Assembly (NCBI GenBank): GCA_902555065.1
Contig: CACDQQ010000006.1
Span: 1 to 45,000, forward strand
Length of the DNA stretch: 45,000 bases
Origin: an uncultured Pelagibacteraceae bacterium
GTDB lineage: Bacteria > Pseudomonadota > Alphaproteobacteria > Pelagibacterales > Pelagibacteraceae
Direction: 5' to 3'
The notes beneath the pieces were generated by a model, which was given only the letters and a program-made list of their open reading frames with translations, ran no database searches and was not told where the DNA came from. Below, one piece after another: positions 1-8,823 of this stretch. The stretch's first letter is position 1; each line of letters opens with the position of its first letter. The translations under genes and the position numbers were made by a program.

Positions 1-1
1 G

Positions 2-667
2 GTATTTATATTAAATATTTATTTTTTTTTGCTGGTTGATAAAGTTATCAGGTTTAAAAATTTTAAAACAGAATTTTTTATAAGTTTATTCTTTATAGTT
101 TCAATTTTTTATATTATTAATGGATTTCTTCACATATTAACTTGTTTGCTTACTATTTTAATATATTTATATTTATTGAAGAAAAATTCTTTACCGATTT
201 ATTTATTATTTTCGATTATTATTTCTATAGTAATATATATATTTTTATTACGCATATATAATTACCCTTATTTAATATATTTAATATATGAACCGGGCAC
301 AATTATAAATTCTATTTTAATAAGGATTAAAACTATAGAATTCTTCATCTCATATTCCACTAATGCAAATTATATAACTGGTAATAATATATTTTCTGAC
401 CAAGCAGCTATATACCCACATAATTTTTTTGTTGATGTACTAATATGTTCTGGAGTGATAGGTCTATTTATTTATATCTACTTCATTTTTAAAATTTTAA
501 AAAACGTGAGATACTTTATAAATGAAAAATTACTTTTGATATTTATATTTTTTCAATCGTTTATTTTCTCTTTATTTTCAGGATTCGCTTTTACAAATAT
601 AACTTTTAATATTGCATTGGCGATCTGTTTTTGTCTTATTAAAGAAAACGAAGAAAAAATAGTATAA
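2..667 (+). CDS. O-antigen polymerase/ligase-like membrane protein (Wzy/WaaL type), 5' truncated
   Basis: The reading frame is open back to base 2, so the gene starts outside the window; the internal TTG at 29 is not a credible start. What remains is about 220 residues of very hydrophobic protein with several membrane segments. A soluble loop is followed by a short HN-containing stretch (PHNFFVDVL) and a Gly-rich membrane helix (SGVIGLFIY), the pattern typical of the large periplasmic loop and following helix of the Wzy/O-antigen ligase superfamily. Such proteins polymerise or ligate undecaprenyl-linked glycans at the periplasmic face of the inner membrane. The last helix, near residues 172-200 of the visible part, lies within a 115-base antisense overlap with the flippase gene. 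Family assignment rests on topology and one motif. Confidence 0.6.
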   Translation, partial: VFILNIYFFLLVDKVIRFKNFKTEFFISLFFIVSIFYIINGFLHILTCLLTILIYLYLLKKNSLPIYLLFSIIISIVIYIFLLRIYNYPYLIYLIYEPGTIINSILIRIKTIEFFISYSTNANYITGNNIFSDQAAIYPHNFFVDVLICSGVIGLFIYIYFIFKILKNVRYFINEKLLLIFIFFQSFIFSLFSGFAFTNITFNIALAICFCLIKENEEKIV

Positions 668-1908
668 AATTCTTTTGGTTGTGCAATATTAATTAAAGTA
701 AAAGCAATTATTGCTGACAATGCTGTGGCTAATGCAGCCCCGTTTACACCCAACATATTAATCAAGTAATAATTAAGCAGAATATTTATAATAATAGTAC
801 TAAATTGGAATAATAAAATCTGATTATATTTTGAATAAATATATTGTTTGTGAACCCATAGATTAATTAATAATGCCGCACCTACATTCAATGACAAAAT
901 TTTTAAAGAATTCAAAACAACTTTGAAATTCTCTCCAAATAGACTTAAATACATATTTCCGAAAAAAAATGATAGCAAATAAACAAATATTCCAACAATA
1001 ATACTCAAAAAAATTAAATTTTGATAAATTAGATTAAATTTTTCTTTATTATTAGAGCTTATCCGATTCATGTTTGGATATATGAATTGGAAAAAATGGG
1101 TTCCAAATAGTAAAACAATAGTAATTATTCTAGAAGTTGCCGAATAAAAACCAGCCTGCTCTACACCAAGAAGTGAGGATATCATCAATAAATCAATTCT
1201 CATTGAGATCAAAAAAGCAAATGCCAATAGTGGAAATAAAATTATAGTCTTAATTATTTTTAAAGTGTGAGTTTTAGAAAATATTAAGTTTTGAAATTTG
1301 TTTCCATTTTTTTTGTAGTAATAAATGACTATTAAAGAAAAAAATAAGTTTTCAAAAAAATAAACTATAGCAAGGTATAAGACATCAATTTGATTGAATA
1401 TTATATATAATTTGAAAATCAGAAAAATAAAATTCTGAGTAAATTTAATCTGAAATATTTTTTTAAACTGGCCTCTTACAAAGAGTTCACTGTAGAAAAT
1501 TGAAAACGGTTCTGACAGAAGGATTAAATTTAATATTAATATTAAATATTTGAGATCTTGATCAATATTAAGAAACACTAAAAATATACATAATAAAATA
1601 TATAATAATGTTGAACTGTAAAATGTTATAAGAAAACAAGATCCAATTTCTCTTCTTCTTTTTTCAAAATTTATTGATAAAGATTTATTCAAATAATAAT
1701 GAATATTTGAAAATGAGATAGAATAAATTATAAAAAAAATTGTCTGTGCAATAGTAAATTTTCCAAATAGATCTGGTGAATAATTTCTAGCAAAAAGGAC
1801 AATTACAAAAAATGAAAAAAAATAAGATATAACATTTGATGAAAAGAAATAAGAAAAATTTGGAACAAAGCTATTAAAGTTTTCTAATTTATTATATATT
1901 TTTCTCAT
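553..1908 (-). CDS. Wzx-like polysaccharide flippase (MOP superfamily)
   Basis: A 451-residue, almost wholly hydrophobic protein with about twelve membrane helices, the usual size for Wzx. The N-terminal part has the family look: a short cytosolic start, a first helix, then RNYSPDLFGKFTIAQ, which resembles the 'R.L.p..fG.y....' signature of polysaccharide export proteins. It would flip lipid-linked oligosaccharide across the inner membrane. It is the last gene of a tight minus-strand run and overlaps the glycosyltransferase upstream by 17 bases. Its last ~38 codons run antisense to the end of the Wzy-like gene. That tail is charged and could be a non-essential extension, but no earlier stop exists in frame. 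Confidence 0.8.
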   Translation of the reverse strand: MRKIYNKLENFNSFVPNFSYFFSSNVISYFFSFFVIVLFARNYSPDLFGKFTIAQTIFFIIYSISFSNIHYYLNKSLSINFEKRRREIGSCFLITFYSSTLLYILLCIFLVFLNIDQDLKYLILILNLILLSEPFSIFYSELFVRGQFKKIFQIKFTQNFIFLIFKLYIIFNQIDVLYLAIVYFFENLFFSLIVIYYYKKNGNKFQNLIFSKTHTLKIIKTIILFPLLAFAFLISMRIDLLMISSLLGVEQAGFYSATSRIITIVLLFGTHFFQFIYPNMNRISSNNKEKFNLIYQNLIFLSIIVGIFVYLLSFFFGNMYLSLFGENFKVVLNSLKILSLNVGAALLINLWVHKQYIYSKYNQILLFQFSTIIINILLNYYLINMLGVNGAALATALSAIIAFTLINIAQPKEFYTIFSSFSLIRQKQIANAILKVIFVKANPENKEKIND

Positions 1909-3055
1909 TAGATTTTAATTTTTCTTTTATGTATTGATCCAAAATTAGAATTCTTTTCTCATAATTATAGTTTTCAATAGTTTTTCTTTGACCCAAAGCA
2001 GATACTGTATTCAGTTTTTTTTCGTTTGACAAATAATATTTACATTTTTCAATTAAATCTCTTTCATTCTCATATACATCTATCTCATTGCCAATTTTAA
2101 ATAATTTATCTAAATCTTTTTTATAGTCAGTTAAAACAAGACATCCAAGACCTGTTCCCTCAAATAAGCGCATGTTCCCCGCATATTCTGTATCATCAAT
2201 ATGTGTATTGATTAAAATTTTTGATTTGGAGACTAAGTTAAACATTTCTACCCCAAAAACAGGTTTTTTAGAGAATAAATAAATATAAATTAATTTATAT
2301 AAAAAAATAATTTCTTTCAAAATTTTAAATTTAAATACTGATGATATTAATCTTAATATCAAAATAAAAATAAGTTTATTAGAGAAATTTATTGATATAA
2401 AAGTGTTTTGAAAATTTTTCATTAACTCATAAATTAAATTTACTCTCTTATTATGAAGAGCCTTACCAATAAATATTGAACCTATAAAACTTATATCAAT
2501 TTCTTTTTTTGAAGCTTTATTTATATGTTGTTTTGGAAATGAATGTTGTATCAGTAATATATCTTTCTTTAAAGTATTATAAAGATAATCCTTATAACCT
2601 TTTGTACAAGTAACAATACAATCAAGCTTATTTAACCTATTAATAATTCTTCTATTAAAAGGTGCACAATGAAAACCAATCAAAATTTTTACAAATTTCA
2701 TTTTTTTTACAGTCTTCAGCATATTTTCATTTATTAAATCAGCATTACCAAAAAAAATTATATCTGGTTTATAAAATTTGATTTGTTGTATTATTATATT
2801 TTCTTTATTATTTTTATCACCATACTGTTCAAGCCATTTATTTTGTAGAAAATCAAAATTACTAACAATCTCAGTGCATTGATAATTTTTTTTTATTAAT
2901 TCTTCTGTTATATTATTTGATACTGAATAAGATTCTTTAAAGTAATTTTCTAAAATTTGATCATATGTATTATAATTTTTTTTTATTAATTTTTTTTTGA
3001 AAATTTTAATAAATTCTGGATAAGATGATGATATTCTGAGAAAATTATACATCAA
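1892..3055 (-). CDS. CgeB-like glycosyltransferase (GT-B fold)
   Basis: A 387-residue soluble protein. The second half carries the block seen in CgeB/YkvP-type family 1 glycosyltransferases: a stretch ending SKILINTHIDD, then MRLFEGTGLGCLVLTDY near residues 292-308, where the Glu is the probable nucleotide-sugar ribose ligand, and a C-terminal repeat of short helices. The first half has a Rossmann-like pattern (KPDIIFFGNADL, then KILIGFHCAPF). It would transfer a sugar to the lipid-linked repeat unit in the cytosol. It overlaps the flippase by 17 bases and the aminotransferase upstream by 11, so it is probably translated from the same message. Donor and acceptor cannot be read from sequence. 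Confidence 0.65.
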   Translation of the reverse strand: MMYNFLRISSSYPEFIKIFKKKLIKKNYNTYDQILENYFKESYSVSNNITEELIKKNYQCTEIVSNFDFLQNKWLEQYGDKNNKENIIIQQIKFYKPDIIFFGNADLINENMLKTVKKMKFVKILIGFHCAPFNRRIINRLNKLDCIVTCTKGYKDYLYNTLKKDILLIQHSFPKQHINKASKKEIDISFIGSIFIGKALHNKRVNLIYELMKNFQNTFISINFSNKLIFILILRLISSVFKFKILKEIIFLYKLIYIYLFSKKPVFGVEMFNLVSKSKILINTHIDDTEYAGNMRLFEGTGLGCLVLTDYKKDLDKLFKIGNEIDVYENERDLIEKCKYYLSNEKKLNTVSALGQRKTIENYNYEKRILILDQYIKEKLKSNEKNI

Positions 3056-4148
3056 AAAATTTAATTATTATTTTACAAATATATTTAATTTGTCGTAATG
3101 TAAGATGTTCTCCTATTGGAAGACTAATTATTTCTTTACTATATTTCAGGCTAAACATTTTTTTGCAATAATTTAAATGGTTTTTTTTAAATAAATCAGT
3201 TTCAGGAAGAGACTTTGGATAATGGATGGCTGTTTCAATATTTTTTTTATGTAGATATTTTTTTAATTCATTTCTATATTTTGTTTTAATTACCATAAGA
3301 TGAAATGAAGACTTTGAATTTTTAATTCTTTTTACAAATTTGATTGATTTTATTTTTGATAAGTTCTCGTAGTACACTTTTGCTTGTCGATTTCTATAAT
3401 TGATCCATTTATCAAGCTCTTTTAATTTTATTCTAAGTATTCCAGCTTGGATGTTATCTAATCTTGAATTTCTTCCTAAAATTTGGTGAGAATTTTTTTT
3501 TAATCCACCATGATTAGCAATTTTCTTCATATTTACGTATAATTTTTTATTTTTTGTAACTACGCAACCACCATCACCATAGCATCCAAGATTTTTTGAA
3601 GGAAAAAAACTAAAAGTTCCAATGTCTCCAAATGTTGATATTTTTTTTCCATTATATTCTGCTCCATGTGATTGCGCACAATCTTCTATGATTTTAAATT
3701 TATGTTTTCTTTTTAATGCTAATATTTTTTTTAAATTAGCTGGGTTTCCGTACAAATGAACAACAATTACAGCCCTTGTATTCTTGCTAATTTTATTTTT
3801 AAGATCTTTAATACAAATATTATGCGTTTCATCAACATCTACAAATTTTAACTTAAAGTTATTATTTAAAACAGCTTCGGCAGTAGAAATCCAAGTATTT
3901 GCGGGTACTAATACTTCAGAATTTTTTTTTAAATTTAACGTTTTTATAGCAATTTCTAATGCATCTGTTCCATTCGCTAGTCCTAAACAATATTTTATAT
4001 TAAGATAATTCTTAAATTCTTTTTCAAAATTAATAAGATCACTTCCACCAATAAATGATGAGGAACTGATATTTTTTTTTATTGAGTTAATTATTTTGTT
4101 TTCAATATTTAGGTTTTGTTTCCTGAGATCTAAAAATCTTAATTTCAT
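3045..4148 (-). CDS. DegT/DnrJ/EryC1 sugar aminotransferase (possible WbpE/WlbC role)
   Basis: A full-length 367-residue PLP enzyme of fold type I. The cofactor-site Asp is in EDCAQSHGA (Asp156) and the Schiff-base Lys is Lys185 in FFPSKNLGCYGDGG. It moves an amino group, usually from glutamate, to a keto group of a nucleotide sugar. The adjacent downstream-numbered gene is a WlbA/WbpB-like oxidoreductase (4-base overlap), and the amidination trio follows. This order matches the known WbpB-WbpE logic, in which C3 of UDP-GlcNAcA is oxidised and then aminated, so UDP-3-amino-GlcNAcA formation is the best guess. A 3- or 4-amino-6-deoxyhexose transaminase is the main alternative. It differs in motif from the tandem DegT pair near 22-24 kb (VVHLYG rather than PVHW). 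Confidence 0.85.
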   Translation of the reverse strand: MKLRFLDLRKQNLNIENKIINSIKKNISSSSFIGGSDLINFEKEFKNYLNIKYCLGLANGTDALEIAIKTLNLKKNSEVLVPANTWISTAEAVLNNNFKLKFVDVDETHNICIKDLKNKISKNTRAVIVVHLYGNPANLKKILALKRKHKFKIIEDCAQSHGAEYNGKKISTFGDIGTFSFFPSKNLGCYGDGGCVVTKNKKLYVNMKKIANHGGLKKNSHQILGRNSRLDNIQAGILRIKLKELDKWINYRNRQAKVYYENLSKIKSIKFVKRIKNSKSSFHLMVIKTKYRNELKKYLHKKNIETAIHYPKSLPETDLFKKNHLNYCKKMFSLKYSKEIISLPIGEHLTLRQIKYICKIIIKFFDV

Positions 4149-5182
4149 TTACCTAATTTTTTTGAAATAATATTTTGTTTGAGATTAATTTCCTTTTTCA
4201 TTTCTATAGACTTATAAATAGCGTTGATTACTTCTACCGTTTTCAAAGCATTGTTAGCGTCAAATTCAGATGATTTTTTATTTTTTAATGAATATAAAAC
4301 ATGCTCGTAGAATTTAACATGTCCAAAACCGTAAACATTTTTAGGATTTGTCTGAAACTTATAAATGTCCACTTTATTATTAGGCAAGTTGTAGAAATCA
4401 ATCTTATTTAAAGCAAAACCTCCAATTTTTGCTGAACCTTTAGAACCTAAAATGCTTAAAGATCCCTCTATATTTTTTGGTCTCATTGCGGTAGTTGCTT
4501 CCATAATTGCAGATTTATTTTTTTTAAATTTAAAAATTATTAAAGCCGTATCCTCACATTCTATATTAGCCAAATGTTTAAAAGATTTTGCAAATATTGA
4601 TAAGGGAAAACCCATAATTGAAATTAACAAATCCAAATGATGACTAGCTTGGTTTGATATTACGCCACCGTCGTATTTCCATGTCCCTCTCCAACTATCA
4701 TTATTATAATAATTTTGATCTCTTCTCCATCTAACTACAACACTAGCATGAAAGATTCGCCCAAATTTTAATTTATTAATATCTTGTCTTAATTTCATAA
4801 CTGGTAAATTAAATTTATTTTGCATAACGACAAAGACCCGCTTTTTATTTTTTTTTGCTAATTTAACTATTTTAATTCCATCTTTTATTTTTAAGCACAT
4901 TGGTTTTTCAACAATTACATCTTTTTTTAATCTTAAAATATCAATGATATTTTTGGCATGATCTCCTGACGGAGTAAGAATTGATACAATATCTGGATTA
5001 GTTTCCATTATACCTTCCTTATAGTCCATATACATTTTAGTATTTAATTTTTTTGCAATAATTTTTAATTTATCTTTTTTTAAATCAGAGATACCAACAA
5101 TACTTAATTTTTTATTTAAGATTTTAATGCTATCTAAATGTTTTTGTAAAATTCTTCCACAACCAACAATAAAAATTTTCAT
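4145..5182 (-). CDS. Gfo/Idh/MocA oxidoreductase, WlbA/WbpB-like
   Basis: A 345-residue NAD(P)-dependent sugar dehydrogenase. The N-terminal Rossmann fold has GCGRILQKH near residue 8, and the family EKP motif is at residues 92-94. The C-terminal domain carries RWRRDQNYYNND followed by SWRGTWKYDGG (residues 151-173) and NQASHHLD (177-184). These blocks closely resemble WlbA/WbpB, which oxidises the C3 hydroxyl of UDP-GlcNAc uronic acid. The neighbouring aminotransferase would act on the resulting 3-keto sugar. The gap to the amidotransferase gene is 2 bases. No UDP-GlcNAc 6-dehydrogenase (WbpA) or N-acetyltransferase (WbpD) was seen in the window. WlbA-type specificity is a motif-based inference. 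Confidence 0.8.
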   Translation of the reverse strand: MKIFIVGCGRILQKHLDSIKILNKKLSIVGISDLKKDKLKIIAKKLNTKMYMDYKEGIMETNPDIVSILTPSGDHAKNIIDILRLKKDVIVEKPMCLKIKDGIKIVKLAKKNKKRVFVVMQNKFNLPVMKLRQDINKLKFGRIFHASVVVRWRRDQNYYNNDSWRGTWKYDGGVISNQASHHLDLLISIMGFPLSIFAKSFKHLANIECEDTALIIFKFKKNKSAIMEATTAMRPKNIEGSLSILGSKGSAKIGGFALNKIDFYNLPNNKVDIYKFQTNPKNVYGFGHVKFYEHVLYSLKNKKSSEFDANNALKTVEVINAIYKSIEMKKEINLKQNIISKKLGK

Positions 5183-5184
5183 AA

Positions 5185-6306
5185 TTATAGGATTTTCTTT
5201 AATATAAATGAGATGTTTTTGAAAATGAAATTATTAAATAAGTCAAGACTGTAATCTGAATGATTTTTCGGTTGGGAGCTCATCATATCTTCAAATTCTT
5301 TATCAGAAAGAGACAGTTTTTTCTTAAAATAATTTTTATATTCGTTAATTTTTTGTGTATCTAAATTGGGCATTTTTAACTCATCTAATGCTTTTTCTCT
5401 GCTTATTTCATTGTTTCTAATCAAACAAGACAAATGTAAAATTCTTTTATCAATATTAAATTTTTTAGGCAAAATATAACCTTGAAAAAATTTTGTAAAG
5501 AACGACTCATGGTGTTTACTGCCATAATTTTCCCAGTCAAATTCTCTTTTTAAAATATTTTTTGCTTCAGATGTTTTATAATTTACAAAATCTAGTAGAT
5601 TTATTATTTGTATTCTTTTAATAATTTTTTCGTAAAAAATTTTTTTAAAAGGATTCATTTTTGGGTATGATTTTAGTTTGACTGTACCATAAGTCTTATG
5701 TATTGCATTAATGTGATTAAAGTCATCTTTTCTCCATCCCCAACTTGGTATAACTGAATGCTCTGTAGCAAAATTTACCCCAGAAATTATATATTTAATT
5801 TTATTTTTTAATGCATAATTAATAATATAAGCAAATATTGCATGATCTGTTGTCAGTTCGATATCGGGAACATTTGCTTTTAAAAAACTTTTTTGAAGAT
5901 CTTTGAATTCATTCCAGTTTAAAATAAGTGTTTTAAAATCAAATTTTGTTTTTTCTAAGATTTTACTTATATTTGAGTTTGAAGTTTTTGAATTCCATCC
6001 ATTATCCATGTGAATTATTATTGGATTTAAATTCATTTTCCATAACAAATAAACTACATAGCTGCTGTCAACACCACCACTTAGCCCAACAACGCAGTCA
6101 TATTTATTTTTTTTTAATTTGAGTATTTTATTTTTTATTTTATTTAAATTATTTTTTTCAGTTTCTGCATCAAAGTTTAAATAAATTTTTTTATTTTTTT
6201 CCCATTCTAAACAAAAGTTACAAACATTGTTACTATCTAATTTGAATTCTTTGACACTTTCATTCATGACACAAATTTTACAAGTCTTCATATTTACTTT
6301 TTTCAT
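5185..6306 (-). CDS. wbuX: N-acetyl sugar amidotransferase, WbuX/WbpG/PseA family
   Basis: A 373-residue ATP-dependent amidotransferase that converts an acetamido group of an activated sugar into acetamidino, using ammonia supplied by a partner glutaminase. The N-terminus has two CxxC pairs (Cys9/12 and Cys29/32), a probable metal site, and then a PP-loop ATP pyrophosphatase motif, LSGGVDSS (residues 75-82). The rest follows the family pattern, including SGVNFATEHS and a C-terminal helical region. It overlaps the HisF-like gene by 29 bases. An alternative ATG at codon 6 would reduce this to 14 and leave all motifs intact. The trio with HisF-like and HisH-like genes is diagnostic for this pathway (P. 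aeruginosa WbpG-HisH2-HisF2). Confidence 0.9.
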   Translation of the reverse strand: MKKVNMKTCKICVMNESVKEFKLDSNNVCNFCLEWEKNKKIYLNFDAETEKNNLNKIKNKILKLKKNKYDCVVGLSGGVDSSYVVYLLWKMNLNPIIIHMDNGWNSKTSNSNISKILEKTKFDFKTLILNWNEFKDLQKSFLKANVPDIELTTDHAIFAYIINYALKNKIKYIISGVNFATEHSVIPSWGWRKDDFNHINAIHKTYGTVKLKSYPKMNPFKKIFYEKIIKRIQIINLLDFVNYKTSEAKNILKREFDWENYGSKHHESFFTKFFQGYILPKKFNIDKRILHLSCLIRNNEISREKALDELKMPNLDTQKINEYKNYFKKKLSLSDKEFEDMMSSQPKNHSDYSLDLFNNFIFKNISFILKKIL

Positions 6307-7042
6307 TTGTAGATGGATAATTTAATACGATACCACCATTTTTTTTTTTCATAATAAAAAAAGTTGAGCTTGCAATTGCACTCACACCTTTTTTGAATAA
6401 AGTTGGGATTTCATCTAATTTTGATAATCCACCTTTATATATAATTGGAATATTTATATTTTTTTCAATTTGATTTATAAGCTCTATGTCACAACCACTC
6501 ATACTTCCATCTAAGTCTACCGAAGTAACCATTAATTCGCCAAACTTAAAATTATTTAGATAAGGTAAATATTGATCTAAACTAATTTTTCTTGGAAAAT
6601 TTTCTAAATAATTATACACAAAATATTCATTATTTTTTTTGGATATATCAATAGACAGTACAACACTTTGAGCTCCAACTCTATTTGATAAATCTTTTAT
6701 TAAATTTTCATTTGTAAACAACGAATTATTTATTGAGATTTTTTCATAACCTAATGAAATAATCTTTTCTGCATCATTAATATTTTTTATTCCACCCCCA
6801 TATGTAAGTGGAAAAAAAGCCTCTCCGGCTATATCTTTTAGAAGTTGAAAATTAATATTTTTATTAGATTTAGAATTTTCGATATCAAGTATAATTACTT
6901 CATCAACTAAAAATTGATTGAATATATTTATAGCATTAATTGGATCACCAACGTATCTATCTGTTGTATCGTCAAAATTTGAACGATGAATAAGTTCATC
7001 ATTTTTCATTATTAAAACAGGAATGATTCTTTTTAGAAGCAT
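6278..7042 (-). CDS. wbuZ: HisF-like subunit of the sugar amidination complex (WbuZ type)
   Basis: A 254-residue (beta/alpha)8 barrel aligned along its length with HisF: MLLKRIIPVL at the start, YGGGIKN near residue 81, IDIS near 131 and a TSVDLDGSMSG block. In HisF the general acid/base Asp11 sits in LDVKDG; here that position is Ile11 (VLIMKND), while the second catalytic Asp is kept (Asp132). It is therefore unlikely to make imidazole glycerol phosphate. It should instead channel ammonia from the HisH-like glutaminase to the WbuX-type enzyme. It lies 1 base from the HisH-like gene. Names for this group vary (WbuZ, HisF2). Confidence 0.88.
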   Translation of the reverse strand: MLLKRIIPVLIMKNDELIHRSNFDDTTDRYVGDPINAINIFNQFLVDEVIILDIENSKSNKNINFQLLKDIAGEAFFPLTYGGGIKNINDAEKIISLGYEKISINNSLFTNENLIKDLSNRVGAQSVVLSIDISKKNNEYFVYNYLENFPRKISLDQYLPYLNNFKFGELMVTSVDLDGSMSGCDIELINQIEKNINIPIIYKGGLSKLDEIPTLFKKGVSAIASSTFFIMKKKNGGIVLNYPSTNEKSKYEDL

Positions 7043-7043
7043 T

Positions 7044-7646
7044 TCAACTTGAGATAAAAATTTTTTTTAAAAGATTAATGCCATTTGTACTACTTTTTTC
7101 AGGATGAAATTGTATACCATAAACATTGTTTGATTTAACAAAAGATGGGAATTCAAGAATATAATTTGTGTTACCCAAAATATATCTACTCTCACATTTT
7201 GCGTGATAACTGTGGGCAAAATAAAATCTTTTATTATTTAATTCTTTGAAAAAATTATCACCATAAACCTTATTCCAGCCCATATGTGGAACACGATTTT
7301 TTTTTTCATCAAATTTAATTATATTGCCATCTATCAATCCTAGTCCAGCCTCTTTTTGTTTTCCCTCCTCACTTCTGTTGAAGAGAACCTGCATACCAGC
7401 ACAAATTCCTAAAATTTTTTTATCCCTTATAAAATTAGAATTTGTGAGTTTTGAAAAATCTTTATGATTTTTTAAATTTGCCATTACATTATCAAATGAT
7501 CCTACGCCTGGTATAATAATATTCTTAAAATCATCAAAATTTTCTTGGTATTGGGAGATCTTTGAAATTAATCCTATGTGATTTAAAACATTTTTGATTG
7601 ACTCAAAATTTCCTACACCAGTATTAATTATTAGACAATCTGTCAT
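7044..7646 (-). CDS. hisH: HisH-like glutamine amidotransferase subunit (class I)
   Basis: A 200-residue class I glutaminase. The nucleophile is Cys82 in LGICAGMQ, and the His-Glu pair is His181/Glu183 in GIQFHPEKSS, so the triad is complete. IIPGVGSFD near residues 44-52 is also typical of HisH. It releases ammonia from glutamine for the neighbouring HisF-like channel and the amidotransferase. A role in histidine synthesis is unlikely because the partner lacks Asp11 and no other his genes are nearby. This protein alone cannot be separated from true HisH by motif, so the assignment rests on the neighbours. Confidence 0.88.
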   Translation of the reverse strand: MTDCLIINTGVGNFESIKNVLNHIGLISKISQYQENFDDFKNIIIPGVGSFDNVMANLKNHKDFSKLTNSNFIRDKKILGICAGMQVLFNRSEEGKQKEAGLGLIDGNIIKFDEKKNRVPHMGWNKVYGDNFFKELNNKRFYFAHSYHAKCESRYILGNTNYILEFPSFVKSNNVYGIQFHPEKSSTNGINLLKKIFISS

Positions 7647-7649
7647 ATT

Positions 7650-8771
7650 TTATAAAGAATTAATTATTAAATTAATATTTTTTTCCCATGAAAATTTTTT
7701 TGAGAAACTTATTCCTTTATCAATAATTTTTTTTTGTATTTTTTTATTTCTTTCAACTGAAAAAAAAGTTTTCAAAAGTTTTTTTTTATAGTTTGAATTT
7801 TCAACGTTAAAAATAAATGCATTTTTTTTATTTTTTAATATATCTGTAATTCCACCATTTGTTGATGCGAATATAATATTTTTTTTATACATTGCTTCCA
7901 AAAATACAATTCCGAAACCCTCAAATTCGTGCTTATAGCTTTTGCTTAGAAGAAAAAAATATTTACTAGCATCATAAAAACTTGCTATTTGGGCATTATT
8001 TAAATTAGAATAAATATTAACATTTTTTTGTAAATTATTATTTATAATTAATTCTTCTAAATTATTTTTTTCGCTTCCTTGTCCAATAATATTTAAATGA
8101 AATTTATTTTTCGCTTTTAAATTTATTTTATAAAAAATATCAATTACATCTTTTATATTTTTTCTTGGAACAAGATTAGCTATGGTTAGTAGTAAAATTT
8201 TTTTTTTATTCAGAATTTTTTTTTTAAAATTTAAATCGGTTTTTTTTAATTTTTCCCTTGAAAAACCATTGTGTATAACAATCGTTTTTTTTTTTATATC
8301 GCTATAATTTTGTATCAATATTTTTTTTGTATACTTACTGACACAAATAATTCTATCTAATTTATTTAAATAAAATTTAAAAATAAATTTTCTAATGAAA
8401 CTTTTTGTATTTGCATCAGATCCATGTATTAAAACTATTTTTTTTGAATTTAAAACTGAAGTATAAATTATGTTTTTTATATTTAAAAAACTAGAAAGAA
8501 TTAAAGACGGTTGATTTTTTTTTACAATTTTAAATATGAATAAATAATTTAAGATTATTTTAAAAATATTAAATTTAGAGCTATACAATCTGTAAATTTT
8601 TAAACCATGATATTTATCTATTATTATTCTGTTAGAGAAATTTGTAGATAAATCAAATAAATATACTTTTTTATCTTTTATAGCTTTAGCCTGCTCAAAA
8701 CTAAAAATTCCGAGGTTGGGGTTGTTCAATGTTGGAAAACCGTCTGAGGAAAATATAAATATGTTTTTCAT
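7650..8771 (-). CDS. Family 4 glycosyltransferase (GT-B)
   Basis: A 373-residue retaining GT-B enzyme. The first domain starts FIFSSDGFP with a Gly-containing loop (NPNLGIFSF). The second domain has LLTIANLVPRKN, then NIIGQGSE, and the hallmark EFEGFGIVFLEAMY near residues 285-298, where the EX7E-type Glu pair binds the donor. FASTNGGITDIL follows. It probably adds a hexose or HexNAc to the lipid-linked oligosaccharide. It is the first gene of the minus-strand run ending at the flippase and is divergent from the FkbM gene, so the 52-base gap probably holds both promoters. Confidence 0.85.
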   Translation of the reverse strand: MKNIFIFSSDGFPTLNNPNLGIFSFEQAKAIKDKKVYLFDLSTNFSNRIIIDKYHGLKIYRLYSSKFNIFKIILNYLFIFKIVKKNQPSLILSSFLNIKNIIYTSVLNSKKIVLIHGSDANTKSFIRKFIFKFYLNKLDRIICVSKYTKKILIQNYSDIKKKTIVIHNGFSREKLKKTDLNFKKKILNKKKILLLTIANLVPRKNIKDVIDIFYKINLKAKNKFHLNIIGQGSEKNNLEELIINNNLQKNVNIYSNLNNAQIASFYDASKYFFLLSKSYKHEFEGFGIVFLEAMYKKNIIFASTNGGITDILKNKKNAFIFNVENSNYKKKLLKTFFSVERNKKIQKKIIDKGISFSKKFSWEKNINLIINSL

Positions 8772-8795
8772 TTAAATTAAACTAATTTTAAATTA

Positions 8796-8801
8796 TATAA
8801 T
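8796..8801 (+). promoter_or_regulatory. Candidate -10 box (TATAAT) upstream of the FkbM gene
   Basis: An exact TATAAT lies 22 bases before the ATG at 8824, in a 52-base divergent gap. No convincing -35 box was found at the usual spacing. In DNA this AT-rich such a match can arise by chance, so this is weak evidence. Confidence 0.3.
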
Positions 8802-8823
8802 GTGTGGAACCTATTAAATAATT

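Noticed and set aside
29..667. Complete gene starting at TTG 29
   Set aside because: The frame is open to base 2 and the protein would lack most of a Wzy/WaaL domain.
6278..7646. HisF/HisH as histidine biosynthesis genes
   Set aside because: The barrel lacks Asp11, no other his gene is nearby, and a sugar amidotransferase is adjacent.
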